A stretch of 64,000 nt of DNA from contig NC_073744.1 of assembly GCF_029784135.1 (NCBI RefSeq), forward strand, positions 70,234,593 to 70,298,592. The letters run 5' to 3'. The position numbers were made by a program, and so were the translations under genes. The notes under the pieces were generated by a model. That model saw nothing but the letters and a program-made list of their open reading frames with translations, made no database searches and was not told where the DNA came from. Positions within the stretch are counted from its first letter, which is position 1, and every line of letters begins with the position of its first letter. Source of the DNA: Toxorhynchites rutilus septentrionalis (Eukaryota > Arthropoda > Insecta > Diptera > Culicidae). This document shows, in pieces, positions 11,185-22,515 of this stretch.

Positions 11185-12126
11185 ATGGATCGTTTTAGCA
11201 TTGCACAACGTGTTAATGTTGTTAAATTATACTATAAAAATGATGAAAAACCGGCAAATGTTTTTCGAGCATTACGGACGGATTTTGGTCGTCATGGACG
11301 GCCTACAGAGCACACAATCGCTAATGTAGTGCGTAAATTCGAACAAACTGGATCCGTAGCGGATATTGTGAAACCTTTGCATCATCGTAATGTGCGTTCG
11401 GCCGAAAATATTGCTGCTGTTGCTGCCAGTGTGGAGGATGACCCGAATGTTTCGATTCCACGGCGTGCTCAGCAATTGGGCTAGTCAAACACATCATTGT
11501 GGCGAATTTTGCATTTGGACTTGCACCTACATCCATATAAAGTCCAACTGGTACAAAAATTAGAGCGTGGTGACCATGGAATACGTCGGGCATACGTCGA
11601 TTGGGTGAACGAACAACAGCAGCAAAATGCTGAATTTTCGCATCAAATTTTCTTCAGCGATGAGGCACATTTCGAGCTCGGTGGCTATGTGAACACCCAA
11701 AATTTCCGTATATGGGGCTCATAAAATCCACACGTGATTGTTGAGAGGCCATTGCATCCGACAAAAGTCACTGTTTGGTGCGCATTATGGTCTGTTGGAG
11801 TCATCGGGCCGTATTTCTTTGAAAATGAGGACGGCGAGACGGTAACTGTGAATGGTGAGCGCTATGGCCGCATGATAACCGATTTTTTTTGCCACAAATT
11901 GAATATATGGATACGGATGACATGTGGTTTCAGCAGGACGGCGCCACGTGCCACACAACACGACAGAACATGGCCATATTGCGAACGAAATTTGAGTGAC
12001 GCATAATTTCGCGTTTTGGTGATGCCAATTGGCCGTCCAGATCATGCGATTTGAACCCACTAGACTTTTTTTTGTGGAGTTTTGCGAAAGACCGTGTCTA
12101 TGCCAACTCTCAACTCTCTTCACACA
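11185..12126 (+). pseudogene. DD41D transposase, broken
   Basis: The open frame starts at ATG 11185 and gives 99 residues with a helix-turn-helix N-terminus (about residues 1-60, ending in a linker with PLHHRNVRSAENIAAVAAS). A TAG stops it at 11482. Later pieces carry FSDEAHFELGGYV (first catalytic Asp, about 11661), a TAA at 11722 inside a WGS-NPH motif, QQDGATCH (second Asp, about 11935) and CDLNPLDFFLW (third Asp, about 12059). I count 41 residues between the second and third Asp, which defines the DD41D group. At least two stops, a further TGA near 11996 and a frame change near 11890 make it inactive. The nested element at 12129 removes the C-terminus. Confidence 0.85.
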
Positions 12127-12188
12127 TAACGGGTGTTAAATAAAAAATGAGAATTTTTTCAATCACATATAAAAACATTTTTTTTTTG

Positions 12189-13209
12189 TTAGTGAATGTT
12201 TGAGTAAGGGCCGTGGTCTGCTGTTCGACGCAACTTTGTCGCGATGCTCTCACAAGAACGTTGTACGGCACTTACGTCCATTTTCCGGATACAATTCCGG
12301 ATTCTTGTAGTCAGTTGCCTCGTGTCCTTGGCCCTCCAATTGTTTTTACACACTAGGGCACTGAGTGAGTCAAAGAAATCCTCTATTGGGCGGCACTGGG
12401 GCGAGTTTGTTGGGTTACGATTGTTTGGCACGAACGGTATCTTTTTCTCCTCAAGATACGCCAGCGTCTTCTTGGCGTAATGGGAAGACGCCTTGTTCGG
12501 CCAGAAGACGTACTTCCCATCCGCGTGATGCTCGTTCAGGAACGGCAGCAGGATTTTATCGAGGCACTCTTCGCGATAGATTTGTTGGTTGATTGCCAGA
12601 CCGCTCGGCTTAAATCAAGCCTTTGAAATGACCCGGTCGGTAATGGCGATGTACAACATAACCTTTTTTCAAACTTGTGCTTGAACTTGTATTTTACTTC
12701 AGGCGGTGTGGATGACTTGTCGCTGGAGTAGTAATTATCATTTCCTGGAATATGCGTTTTGGACAACGGAAAATAGCTTTCGTCGTCCAGAACGAAAGAC
12801 GTCCCGCGGTATTTTTTGGTCATCCACCGACACTGTGATTTAACCGTCTCAATCTACTCCTCCGTGTACTCCGGCGACCTCGACTTCTTCTTGCAGACGA
12901 TTCCTTCCATCTTGAGGGTCCGATGGATCAATACGTGGGAGCAGCCATATTTCCGACCGGCGTCACGCAGGCTGGTTGCGTCCTTGTTGTCAAACAGCTT
13001 CTTTAACGATGTCTTCCTCTGCTTCGTCATTATCGTCACCGGACGACCACTTCCGACCTTCCGTTCAGGGAACCCAGGATACGATATACCGTACTGACAG
13101 GTACATTTTCTTCCTTAAAATGTGCCACCGTGAACTTTTTTCCTTGCTGGAAATGCGTTTCGTAGAACCGTACAATGCGTTCGCGGAGCACGTGCTGTTT
13201 CGACGCCAT
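12189..13209 (-). pseudogene. DD37E (ITmD37E-type) transposase, broken
   Basis: The protein starts at ATG 13209 (MASKQ) and ends at a stop near 12189, about 340 codons in the original. It has an N-terminal DNA-binding part (RIVRFYETHFQQGKKF), the first catalytic block VLDDESYFP (near 12790), the block FWPNKASSHYAKKTLAYL and the last block SPQCRPIEDFFDSL (near 12390). I count 37 residues between the second and third catalytic positions, as in the mosquito ITmD37E group. The second position is Asn (AAC) where Asp is expected, a single G-to-A change. There is also a TAG stop after EYTEE (near 12852) and frame changes near 13040 and 12650. The copy is dead in several independent ways. Confidence 0.9.
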
Positions 13210-13321
13210 CTTTGCTATGACTAAATTCAAACTAGCAAAACCAAACACCCCTACTGTTTCTAGGGAGCCCAAAGAACAATTTTCTTGGAGAAAGAAAATT
13301 TTACGCTCTTTATTTGAGGTA

Positions 13322-14174
13322 AGGTTGGACCAGAATGCCGCGCCATGCGTCGCGTTGCGACAATTGTGCTTTGACACTTCATTTTAAATATGTGTGTTTC
13401 CATTTAGTCGAACACAATAATGCGTTGCGTCATTAGCATCGTTGTACTAAACGCTAACATTTGTTCTAAACTGCTTGCGCAGAATTCGCGATGACAGTGG
13501 CATGGTGTCGACGTCTGGTGACAATTTCAAATTAGGGCCATAATTTGGGTCCCAAACTCATTAGTGTAATCTCTATCAGATTAGAAGACACGAAGCAGGT
13601 TTTTAAATTCTAAAATTTGAATGAAAATTTTCACATCATGTTATTTGATTACTTGAAACACGTGTTTCTGACTTTCATTCAACCATATGGCTAAACAATT
13701 CCAACATTGTTGCTGAATTTTTTCATCATAATATAGGGTTGTCTTCATAAACAATTTTCGTATGAGACTTTTTCACCACCTGCACACAAAAATGTTTTTC
13801 ATTTAAATAGAGTACTAGTTTGATATAGAAAGGCTAATTTTCAATCATAATTTTAATTTTGAAAACGTGTTCATTCCGACTGAAAATCAGCTATCCTTTC
13901 ACTCTCCCCTATACTAGTAAACGAAGCTCAATGCCGCCAGCGCGGATATGTCAATGTGTTGTTTTTAAAAACATTAAATTGATCCTTGGACACAACAAGA
14001 ATAAGATTTTCATACGAACTTTATTTTGTTTTTGTTTACATGGAAAGTGGTGACGCGAATGCTAGATTGTGACTGCAAATCAACAGACTGCGTCGGGCGA
14101 ATATTTTAGTACAAAACGCAAGCAATGACTGCTGATTAGAAGCAACGCACAACGCGGCATTCTGTTTCCACCTT
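13322..14174. mobile_element. TIR element nested in the DD37E transposon
   Basis: The left end AGGTTGGACCAGAATGCCGCG and the right end, read inverted (AAGGTGGAAACAGAATGCCGCG), match with few differences; TA is present on both sides (13320-13321, 14175-14176). The arms continue as diverged TGCGT/GCGTTG-rich inverse sequence. No transposase is seen (one 64-codon open frame at 13859-14053 has no motif). It explains the excess length of the DD37E element. Confidence 0.6.
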
Positions 14175-14328
14175 TACTGAAAGGTATTGAAAATTTTTTA
14201 ATTTTTTATTTAACACCCGTTAATGGCATAAACCAAACTTTAATTTGAAATAAAAGTTTCATCGAAATTCGAATTCTAAGTGTGTTTTATTTCAATTTAC
14301 TTTCGGAATTTAAAGTTGGAAAACCCTG

Positions 14329-14595
14329 TACTATTAGTAACATATCAATGATCATATCAAGTGTCTCCGCTGTCGGGCTTACTGGACAATGGGAGAACAT
14401 AAGGAATACTTTTACGCCTAAATGGTTAATGTGTAATGTGTCAAAAGCAATGGTATAGAAGGAATAATCTTACGTCTAATATAGAAACTGTGTAATGTGC
14501 TATTTATAGATAGATTTATTGACATGTGACATGTACACGATGAAAGTGTTACAACTAAAATGCTAATGAGCCTAATAAACACATGGGATAGAAAA
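14329..14595 (+). mobile_element. tRNA-derived SINE, copy 1, 3' part
   Basis: This continues the SINE interrupted at 11071. Shared phrases with the other copy, read on its strand, include the stretch around AACAATGATCA, TACGCCTAAATGG (14428-14440 here has TACGCCTAAATGG), GTGTAATGTGC and GACATGTACACGAT. It ends in an A-rich tail near 14595. A partial duplication of the GGAATA-TTACG-CTAA-GTGTAATGTG phrase is visible at 14399-14500. Confidence 0.8.
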
Positions 14596-15328
14596 AATCC
14601 TAATGATGCTAATTACTAGAGCAATTAAATTTAACACTAAAACTGAACTAATCTTGAATTTAAACTTAATTATTGTGAAGAGTCTGTAAGTGCGAAAGTG
14701 TAACGTTACTTGAGTGAAACGCGAGACAATCCGAAGTCAAACAGATATCATATTTCTTATACATCAAGATGAAATTATCCTTAATCTGATTGCATGTTAT
14801 CACTTTATGAATGGTCTACATAAGAAGGCATTGGAGATTTCAACTTAATGTTGATCATCATTGTCGCCGCTAGCTGCTATCAGCTGTTAGCGTTCGTTCA
14901 ATTTTCCTTCCACCAGCTGTAAAGCGACAATATGAGTGCGCTGCCATGCCACTGACCGAGCGGGGAATCAGATTACAAAGAGCTGATTCATTACGCGCAT
15001 GCGTTAGCGAGTATGGATATAGGTCAGTTGTGATAGGATCAGCAATTAGATTTCGTCGCGGTTCAACCCAACCAGCGACTGGGAGAGAACCTAATACATA
15101 AAAAGCATAGCATATACACATATTTCCGATTCGAAAGGGATACCGAATTTGATCGCCCTTTGCTTCCCGGGTGGCAAAATATTATTGAATTAAATTATGA
15201 CTCCTTTCACATGGGAAAGGAAAGGGTATCAAAATTGCTGACAAATCAATATCTTAATATTTAAGAACCAAAAAACCCTGTAAATAAACAGTATCAGTAT
15301 AAATTATCATCATATAATATTCACAGAT
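14596..15328. other. Unassigned
   Basis: No recognised gene. An 83-codon open frame on minus (15121-14870) lies in a more GC-rich block with no domain I know. The block may be part of an unrecognised element. Confidence 0.4.
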
Positions 15329-15400
15329 TATTTATTTATTTATTTACTTATTTATTTATTTATTTATTTATTCATTTATTTATTTATTTATTTATTTATT
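15329..15400. repeat. (TTTA)n microsatellite
   Basis: About 72 bp of TTTA units with a few point changes. Confidence 0.95.
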
Positions 15401-16212
15401 GGTTAGGATAATTGGTAATCACTAATAAGATAATTAAAAGTCACAACTGAAAGTAATCTAAAAGATACTGCAGAAAGTATACTTAAGAGTTAAGATTTCC
15501 CATCCCACCTCCCTGGAGCTGGGCGAAAGCTCAATCGCCAAAGTTGTTCGGCCAATGAGTGTCTGTTCGCGCAGCGCTTACTTTCGTGGCCTTGAGTTTG
15601 GGGAGGGAAATGAGAAGGCTGTATCTAAGGATAGTTGGTCGAAGCAAGATGCACGCAAGGGTATGCTTTGGGGAAATTGTCTTCGACTGAGCTTGAGCTC
15701 TGAATCGCGTGATACCCTGCGGGTTATCTGAGGGATACAATGTTCTTCGACCATTTTGCCAAGAACTGTCCGACATCGCGGAACCATTGTGTGTTTTGTT
15801 CGCGATCGCTAATTGTAAGTTCTTTTTATATAACGTGAAGTCTTTGTGGTGATAAAGTTGAATTGTTTCAGTGCCATCATTTGTTCCTAGTTACCAAACA
15901 AACGCTCAGTAAAATTTAACGAGCAAACAAGTGTCTACAACAGGTACATATATTGTATAATTTAGGGACATTTTCCTAACTGTGAATAAATTGCTAAAAT
16001 AGGTAAATTCCTCTTGGCGAAACCCAACGAACCAAAACGCGTCGGAGAAAAGGCTGCGCCGTTACCATCGCGCCTTCAACAGACCCGCTAAAGGCTAACA
16101 ACCGGCGGAGAATCCGCTGCAAAGAAGCAGAAGGAGTCGGTGAGGAAATTTGTGTCCTCACCGCACTCCCCAGGTACGCTCTTTTGTCTATGCGCACATG
16201 TGATGTCCCCAT
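15401..16212. other. Unassigned; small open frames with a TATA-like sequence on minus
   Basis: On minus, TTATATAAAAAG (15833-15822) lies 35 bp before an ATG at 15787 that opens 69 codons; an overlapping frame opens 81 codons from 15776. Neither has a domain I know. On plus, 16060-16172 encodes a lysine/serine-rich stretch (ESAAKKQKESVRKFVSSPHSP) next to a GTACGC that could be a splice donor. These could be pieces of retrotransposon ORF1 or of host exons. I do not call a gene. Confidence 0.3.
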
Positions 16213-16367
16213 CAAGCAAACCATTTGTCATGACAATTGTCATGCGAAAATGCGAAAACAGAATAGAAACTGAGAAAGGTTGGCGTCGACATCATGCCTC
16301 ATACCGTATGTTTCTATTCTGTTTTCGCATTTACGCATGACAATTGTCATGACAAATGGTTTGCTTG
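16213..16367. repeat. Near-perfect 58-bp inverted repeat with 39-nt loop
   Basis: 16213-16270 and 16310-16367 are inverse copies with one mismatch in 58 (the A at 16247 region against T). The loop is 16271-16309. Each arm also contains the short palindrome ATGACAATTGTCAT. A transcript would fold to a long hairpin with almost no bulges. Possibilities are a hairpin-RNA (endo-siRNA) source, a very short foldback element, or a recent inverted duplication. No TA or TTAA flank is obvious. Confidence 0.9.
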
Positions 16368-18290
16368 GTCCCCATAGTTTAAGCAGATTAATGTACCAAT
16401 AAATAAATTAATTAATTAAGATCCTGATTTTCCCTGATTTTTGTACTCTTTACACTGTTCTTAATAAATATACTGGTTTCCATGCCAAGTTTTCTGTCAT
16501 GATAGTTCTTCGGTTCGTACTTGTATATATCTTACATTAAATTAAACTTTGTACTTCACCTTTTTTATTTCTACCCTCAATTGTTTCGTGGCTTCCCAAA
16601 ACTGCTAGAAAATTTCATGGAACCAGATTGCCTGGAGAATTTATGAAATTACAACGAGATTAAGTTTGAGGAACAACATTGCTTTATTGAAGATAATGTG
16701 TATGTAGATGTATCCCCAGGAATATGTTTCAGAGTGTAAAATTACTCAAGAGAATTTTTTTGAATTCACAGTCAATATATAAAGAATTTATATGTAATTT
16801 GTTCATCTGATTCAAAGTGGAATAAACTTTAATGATGGGACTATGGTAAATATATCTATAACCGCACTAAATATAATAAAAATTAGGAAAAAAAATCAAC
16901 AAGTATTCCACTGCTGATATGCTTTCCTCATTTGTTGACTTATGATTTATTCCAAAACATGAATTATGAATTCAGCGAAAATTTAAATATTGTTTTTTTC
17001 TGTAATTGTCTGTAGTGATGCTGCAGGTTTTTCGGAAAAAATATAAACGATCAAAAAGTCAGGCAAAACACTAGCATTTCCGCTTATGCGAGTGTTTATA
17101 CAACGCTTATTAATTCTTTTACTTATCCGGTCTTCGCCCGAAGAAAGATATACTCTGTTTCTGGTGGAATTTGGGATGGATTCTGTATTATGAGCAACTA
17201 CCAAGCAACCAATTTCTCACATGTATGACTCGCAGCAGTTTTCGACGAGGAAGCAAACATGTTCTGGGAGGATAGAATATTCAAGCTGTGTGAAAGATGA
17301 CAAAAAATTGTGAAACAGAACTATGGATATAAAATTAAATTATAATACTTTGATCGAAAATTATGTTTTTTGTTTTTTCAAAAATCGACATTAACTTTTC
17401 GGATATCAGCTATCCTGATTTATCCTGATTTTTATTTTAATTCTTCCTGTTTTTTTCAAATTATAGTTGGCAACCCTGGTTACAACCATAATATATTAAC
17501 AACCATAACATAACAACGTACCACCATAATAGGAACATAGCTTTTCAGCTTTGTAGCGATTTCGTACAACCATATTGGAACAGGGTAGCTTTCGATATTG
17601 CGATAATTAGCACGTAGATGGAAAATTGTACCAATTAATGTAATACAAAAATACATGTTTATTTCTAAAAAATCGTATGAATTGGTCGAACCACAACATC
17701 AAGAAGGTTGTAATGTATGCATCTACACTGTGTTTGTATGAAAACAGCCACTTCACAACATAAAAATCTCATTGTTTTGACCGCATATTTCTTAGCAAAG
17801 TACTAAGAAGCAAGCATCAATGGGACACACTATTTTCAAACTAACTTTTTTCAACAAAAGGACAATGTTTCGCATGGAATCAAGTACCAAAATTGATAAA
17901 GAAGAGATTTCTGATGTTTAAAAATCATATTGAACCCTTTAAAAATGAGATATGTTTTCTACACTCATAAAAACTCACTCGTATTACCATAATAGGTACT
18001 AGTGCGATAATAGGTACTTCTACCCTAAAAGCATCATCAATTACACGAATGACTTGCAAAAGTAAATGTAGTATTTGTAATAAATGAATGAGTATTTTTT
18101 CAATGATAATAAATTTTTTTTTCTTCACAACGAATATTTTTGATGGTACAGATTTTTGGAAAAAAGTACATATGAGAAAGATTTTTGACCCCTCTGGTAC
18201 AGATTTAAATGTGGCAACACTGATTATAACCATGTGTCAAAAACTATCAACATTATACAATCAACACAATTAACACTTTTTTTTGTGTGT
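16368..18290. other. Unassigned AT-rich DNA
   Basis: No gene is recognised. Phrases such as ATCCTGATTTT-CCTGATTTTT occur at both 16421-16445 and 17410-17435, the second followed by GGCAACCCTG, which suggests the ends of an old element of about 1 kb between them. ATAATAGGTACT-like phrases recur at 17980-18020. Neither is clear enough for a call. Confidence 0.35.
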
Positions 18291-21200
18291 GTTCTGTCGT
18301 AGAGAACGACCAGTCCGCCAATTGATTTCATTCTAAAACGCACTGATTGAAGCTATAATTGAGGGCCAAGCCCAAGCGTGAGGATGTGGAGGCTCCCAGT
18401 CGTACAAGTTGTACCCATTAACTATGACTTACAGCAATGGCATTTTCCCTATTGCACGATTGAACTAATCAGCACAGTTATGATTTCCAGCCAACTGTTT
18501 CACCGCCCCAAGTTCTATCGCTAGATGTTATTTTCCCAGAAATCCTCCGAAGGGAGTTATGCTTCCAGCTGGGTAAACGTCGATGAGGCATACTTCGGAT
18601 ATCATACCTCTAGATTGCCTCGAGTTGTTGGCGAATCCGGGCACCGGAGGTAGTCATCAGCCGAGTAGACAACGGCAGGCAGCGCTCCGGCAGCGGTATT
18701 ACGCCGCGCGCCATTCTTCGAATTGTTGATTTTGGAGAATCAACAAGCATGGAGAGAATGCTATGATGAGGGGGCTTCAGGAGGTTGGGTGTGCCCACCG
18801 AACCGCGATTATCAGATAATTAATCTCGGGAAAATTGATTAAATCCACAATTCGATAAGGCACGAAACATCAGTAATGAAGAGAACAAATTATTTCCATC
18901 GAAGAAAAGCAATTAAAATCCAATTTCGTAGATTACGCTCAGTGAAAGATACAAATAATGCAACAAAAGCAGCAGACGGCTCGCTAACCGCAACGTTCCA
19001 CGGTGGTCACGGTGCCTCTGCACAGGTGGGGGGAAAATCATGGCAATTCGCTCGCAAGATAGACACAAACACGCCTATATCGGCGCAGCGAAACAGCAAA
19101 TGGTGGAGCATTTCCAGAGCAAGATAAATAATGTGAAAATTTCACAATAGCCTAATTGAATTTTCCGAACCACGTGATGAGTCTACTTTCCCGCCGGCCG
19201 CAGTTTGTATGGAACTTTTTTTTTTGAGATTCTATCGAGGGCTTGTATCGGTACCGTTGACAGAAAAGGAATTTAGGCGGTTAGCATTGTGATCACTATT
19301 TTTACGATATTCTCGATTCTTCCCAATACTGCAGCTATCAAAAGCTTGCTCTGCAATGCGCTTTCCTATTTTTGATGATATCAATCTGGGAATCAAGCAA
19401 TACCCAATTCTGGGATAAAATTTCCTTTCCTGCCATCCATCACAGAAACCCAAACCCTTTCCAATGAGCAAGAAAATCCCCTTTTTTTATCCTTCTAACT
19501 GGAATGCACAAAAGTTAAATTCGATTTTAATTACGGTATATCCCCTGGAGAAAACAATTAAATCTCACTTATAAAAGTACTTTTTGCTTCTTCTTTTTTG
19601 TGTGAGCCCGACTCGGCTCCATAATGTGCATTGAAAAGATGGCGAGCTCGACTTTTCTTTCGCAATGCAATACCCGGTAGAAGGATAAGGACGAAATGGA
19701 GGGAAGGCCTCTCGCAAGGCATAAGCCGGCCACGAGATGGGGATATATTAAACCAAACACCTTCCACTCGAAGTTGGCTTACGAAGGCTTGCGCCGACGA
19801 CCGAGAAACAGCCGGGAAGCTGCAGGAGCAAACCAATCGAAAGCCAGCCGACAGAGGGTGCTGCAACAAAGTCATTAGAGGAAATTGTTCTCTTCCTTCC
19901 GGGGGGAGTAGGGTGAGCGATTTTCCAGGTTCTGGGATGCCATAAGATGATAATACCTCTGTGCCCGCAGCTGGAGAAAAGTTTCGCCTATCGTGCCTCG
20001 TCCGTGGTAAGGATCTTTTATTTGCTTGCTTCCAATTCGTGAGGTGTACCTTCTATTATGCCGAATGTATATGCCGCAGTGGTAGACTATTGCAAAGTCG
20101 ATAGTCGGCTGGCAAAGCTAATGATGACGTTCGAAGGCAGAGCAACTTATTCAACGTTTGAATAGAGGATGGTTTGTCTGAGTGAATGATGTGGAGAATC
20201 ATCTTCTGCGTTGGGTAATTAGTTTGAGCCGATTCGGAGAAGTTGATCCATTTAAAATGAAGTGAAGAAGGATGTGCAATGGATTACAATTTGTTATATT
20301 TTTCTGGCAAGTTTTGTGTTCCATTTCCTATACTAAAGAAATCGGAAAAAACCAATGCGTCATAGTTAGCTTCGATATGTTCACCAGTATTTCAGCTAAC
20401 ATAAGAGTTAGATATCACAATATTTGACAGGATTCTGCTCGTGAAAAGTAAGGGAAAGCCTATAATTCCTAAACAAAGTAGATTTAGACGAGAACCTCTG
20501 CGTTTACAACTGCATATGCTTATGCGGGCACACAAAATAATAATAGGCAAATAATGAGCTCAAAATTAAGGTCTCAAAATTTTGTTAAACAACTTTGTCA
20601 AACACCATATTTTATTCAGACAGCTGGATTTCGAGTGTTGTTTTTCAGAAAAAAATCAATGATTTTAGACACACCTTTATAATAAAAAAAAATCAGTCGC
20701 AATTTAAACTCTTCATTCGATAATGAACATTGTAATTTGGGCGTGAATGTGGAATTGTTATTCTGTGTTGTTTCTATTTTCTATCTCCTAAAAGAGCGGT
20801 GATAGACATGTACTTGCTTCCTATGTTATCAAATCATCATATATATCCTTTTTTCTGCATTCTCAACGCAATAAGGTAAATGAGACGTATTCAAAACAAC
20901 ATGTAGGTTTCGCTTTTTTTTTCGAAATAATCATCAAACATCATGCAACTACTCGACATCATATCTGCGTTGTTTTTTTTTAATTTCTGGGAAAAATCAG
21001 AAGCAAAGTTTGTTTGTTTCATTTGCTTCGAAGAAGTCACATTCAGAGGTTCCATTTGCTCAGCTCTGTTTTCCCAGAGCTCCCTGATAGTTAAATATTC
21101 AAATATCACGTTACATGTAGCGACACGTGTCGTTAGTAGACGATTCGAACGAAAGCAACGGAGAGATATACTTTGGATCCCAATGGGCAATGGGAATCAT

Positions 21201-21698
21201 TCGTGTAAGAGTACATTGATTTTTTGAAATATTTTGAAATGCCTAGGTGCATATCTTATCATATTATGATGATTGTAAGAATCTAGAGAGGTGGATAAAC
21301 TGGAATTGCTATAATGGAGCCAGATGGAACAAAGCTACTTTTCCAATATGAGGAGCCTGCTACAGCTCTGTAAGTTTTTTTTTCAATTAATCCAACAGAT
21401 TATGTTACTTTTAACCTTCCTATACTCGCGCTTAAGTCTGACATACCGAGCATCAATAAAGTGGCTGAATTAAATGACTATTGAAACTGAATGAAGTTAA
21501 AGAAAACATATTTTCTGGAGTTTTTTCACTCAATTATATCTTTTTCTTTGAATAAATACCACAGAGACGCGCGCAGTCCAGTGTACATATATTACCATTT
21601 TTTTTTTCGCGCGAGTATAGGAGTGTTGAAGAGAAAATAATAAATATAAAGACGGCTGGGTTATGTTGGTGACATATCCGGAGAGACGCAGGATTATA
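18291..21698. other. Unassigned; two GC-richer blocks
   Basis: 18600-18800 is GC-rich for the region and open for 62 codons on minus (18798-18610, peptide beginning MGTPNLLKPPHHS); it could be an exon remnant but has no domain I know. 19560-19945 is a second block with overlapping frames on both strands (19631-19945 plus, 19875-19558 minus). The rest is AT-rich with no visible element. Confidence 0.35.
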
Positions 21699-22513
21699 CA
21701 CTCTGTCCAACTTCTATAAGACCACCCTGATTCTATTTCGTTGCAACACAAACAGTTAGAATTTCAACAAGATACAATCACACATTGTTGAATGCTTAGA
21801 ATAAAGTATATTTAACGTCAATTTCGTTCAAAAGAGTTTTTGTTTATTTATTGTGCTTAAATATGATAATTTCAGCTGTCCAGTTTCTATAAGACAATTT
21901 CAAAATTCATAAGTATTATCAATGAAAAATTCAAAACGATTGGATGATTTACATGTCAATAATTGGCAACCTTACCATTTCGGCTAATAACCTGGAAAAT
22001 TCGTGTTGGAATACTATTTACCAAATACTGCTGAACGATTTTTTCGATATTTTTCCCATGTTTCCGAAATTGCGACCTTGAGCTCTACAATCGTGGTGTA
22101 CCGTTTTCCCTCAGTGTAGATTCTGCGTACAAGGATCCCCCTAAGATTTTCAACAGGATTCAAATCTGGCAAGTTTTTCGTCCAGATTTGAAAATCTCCA
22201 TTATCTTGGTGAAATTTATCGATTTGTCTTTCTTTTTTCTCCGTGAGTACTTTTCTCTTCGGCATTTTCCAGAATTATTGATCAAAACAACCAAAACAAA
22301 GGAAAAATGTAACTGGTCTTATAGAAACTTGACACTTGAAAAATACAAAAACATTCGTTTACGCTCAGCGCTTGCACACACACATATGGAAATCGTGCAG
22401 TGTATGGTAGTCACCAATACCAACACACTAGAATATAAGTTGAAGCATTGTTTAATTTCAATGGCACAAAGCAACAAGATCATCTCCTGGTCTTATAGAA
22501 GTTGGAAAGAGTG
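21699..22513 (-). mobile_element. Tc3-like deletion derivative with doubled terminal repeats
   Basis: TA flanks (21697-21698, 22514-22515). The outer ends read CACTCTGTCCAACTTCTATA and, inverted, CACTCTTTCCAACTTCTATA. A second copy of the core lies inside each end: GTCCAGTTTCTATAAGAC near 21878 and GGTCTTATAGAAACTTGAC near 22315, about 175 bp from the outer copy on both sides. This is the IR/DR arrangement known from some Tc1/mariner transposons, with two transposase binding sites per end. The inside holds a shortened transposase gene on minus. Confidence 0.9.
22014..22265 (-). pseudogene. Internally deleted Tc3-like transposase (83 codons)
   Basis: The frame starts at ATG 22265 with a basic N-terminus (MPKRKVLTEKKERQIDKF, about 20 residues) and then jumps to the C-terminal catalytic block DLNPVENLRGILVRRIY, ending at a normal-looking C-terminus. 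The whole DNA-binding domain and the first two catalytic aspartates are missing, about 250 residues compared with the family. The junction keeps the frame open. The product cannot catalyse transposition; it is either non-functional or at most a short relic peptide. Confidence 0.85.
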
Positions 22514-22515
22514 TA

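Larger units (their letters stand above)
12129..14220 (-). mobile_element. DD37E transposon nested in the DD41D element
   Basis: The element starts ACGGGTGTTAAATAAAAAAT and ends with the inverse ATTTTTTATTTAACACCCGT. TA flanks it at 12127-12128 and 14221-14222. It carries its transposase on minus. The usual length of this type is about 1.2-1.3 kb; the 2.09 kb here is explained by a third insertion (13322-14174) between the transposase start and the right end. Confidence 0.9.
11072..14328 (+). mobile_element. DD41D Tc1/mariner-type transposon (host of a nested element)
   Basis: The ends are inverted: CAGGGTTTTCCA at the left and TGGAAAACCCTG at the right, with a second matching block ACTTTCGGAA / TTCCGAAAGT further in. 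TA flanks both sides (11070-11071, 14329-14330). It is inserted in a tRNA-SINE. Without the nested DD37E element it is about 1.16 kb. Its transposase remnant is described separately. Only about 106 bp of this element follow the nested insertion, so the transposase 3' end is also deleted or was short. Confidence 0.85.

Noticed and set aside
15329..15400. Replication or telomere-type repeat
   Set aside because: It is a plain TTTA microsatellite with point changes.
18610..18798. Host exon on minus
   Set aside because: GC-rich and open, but the stop comes just before the only good donor-like site, and no domain is recognised.
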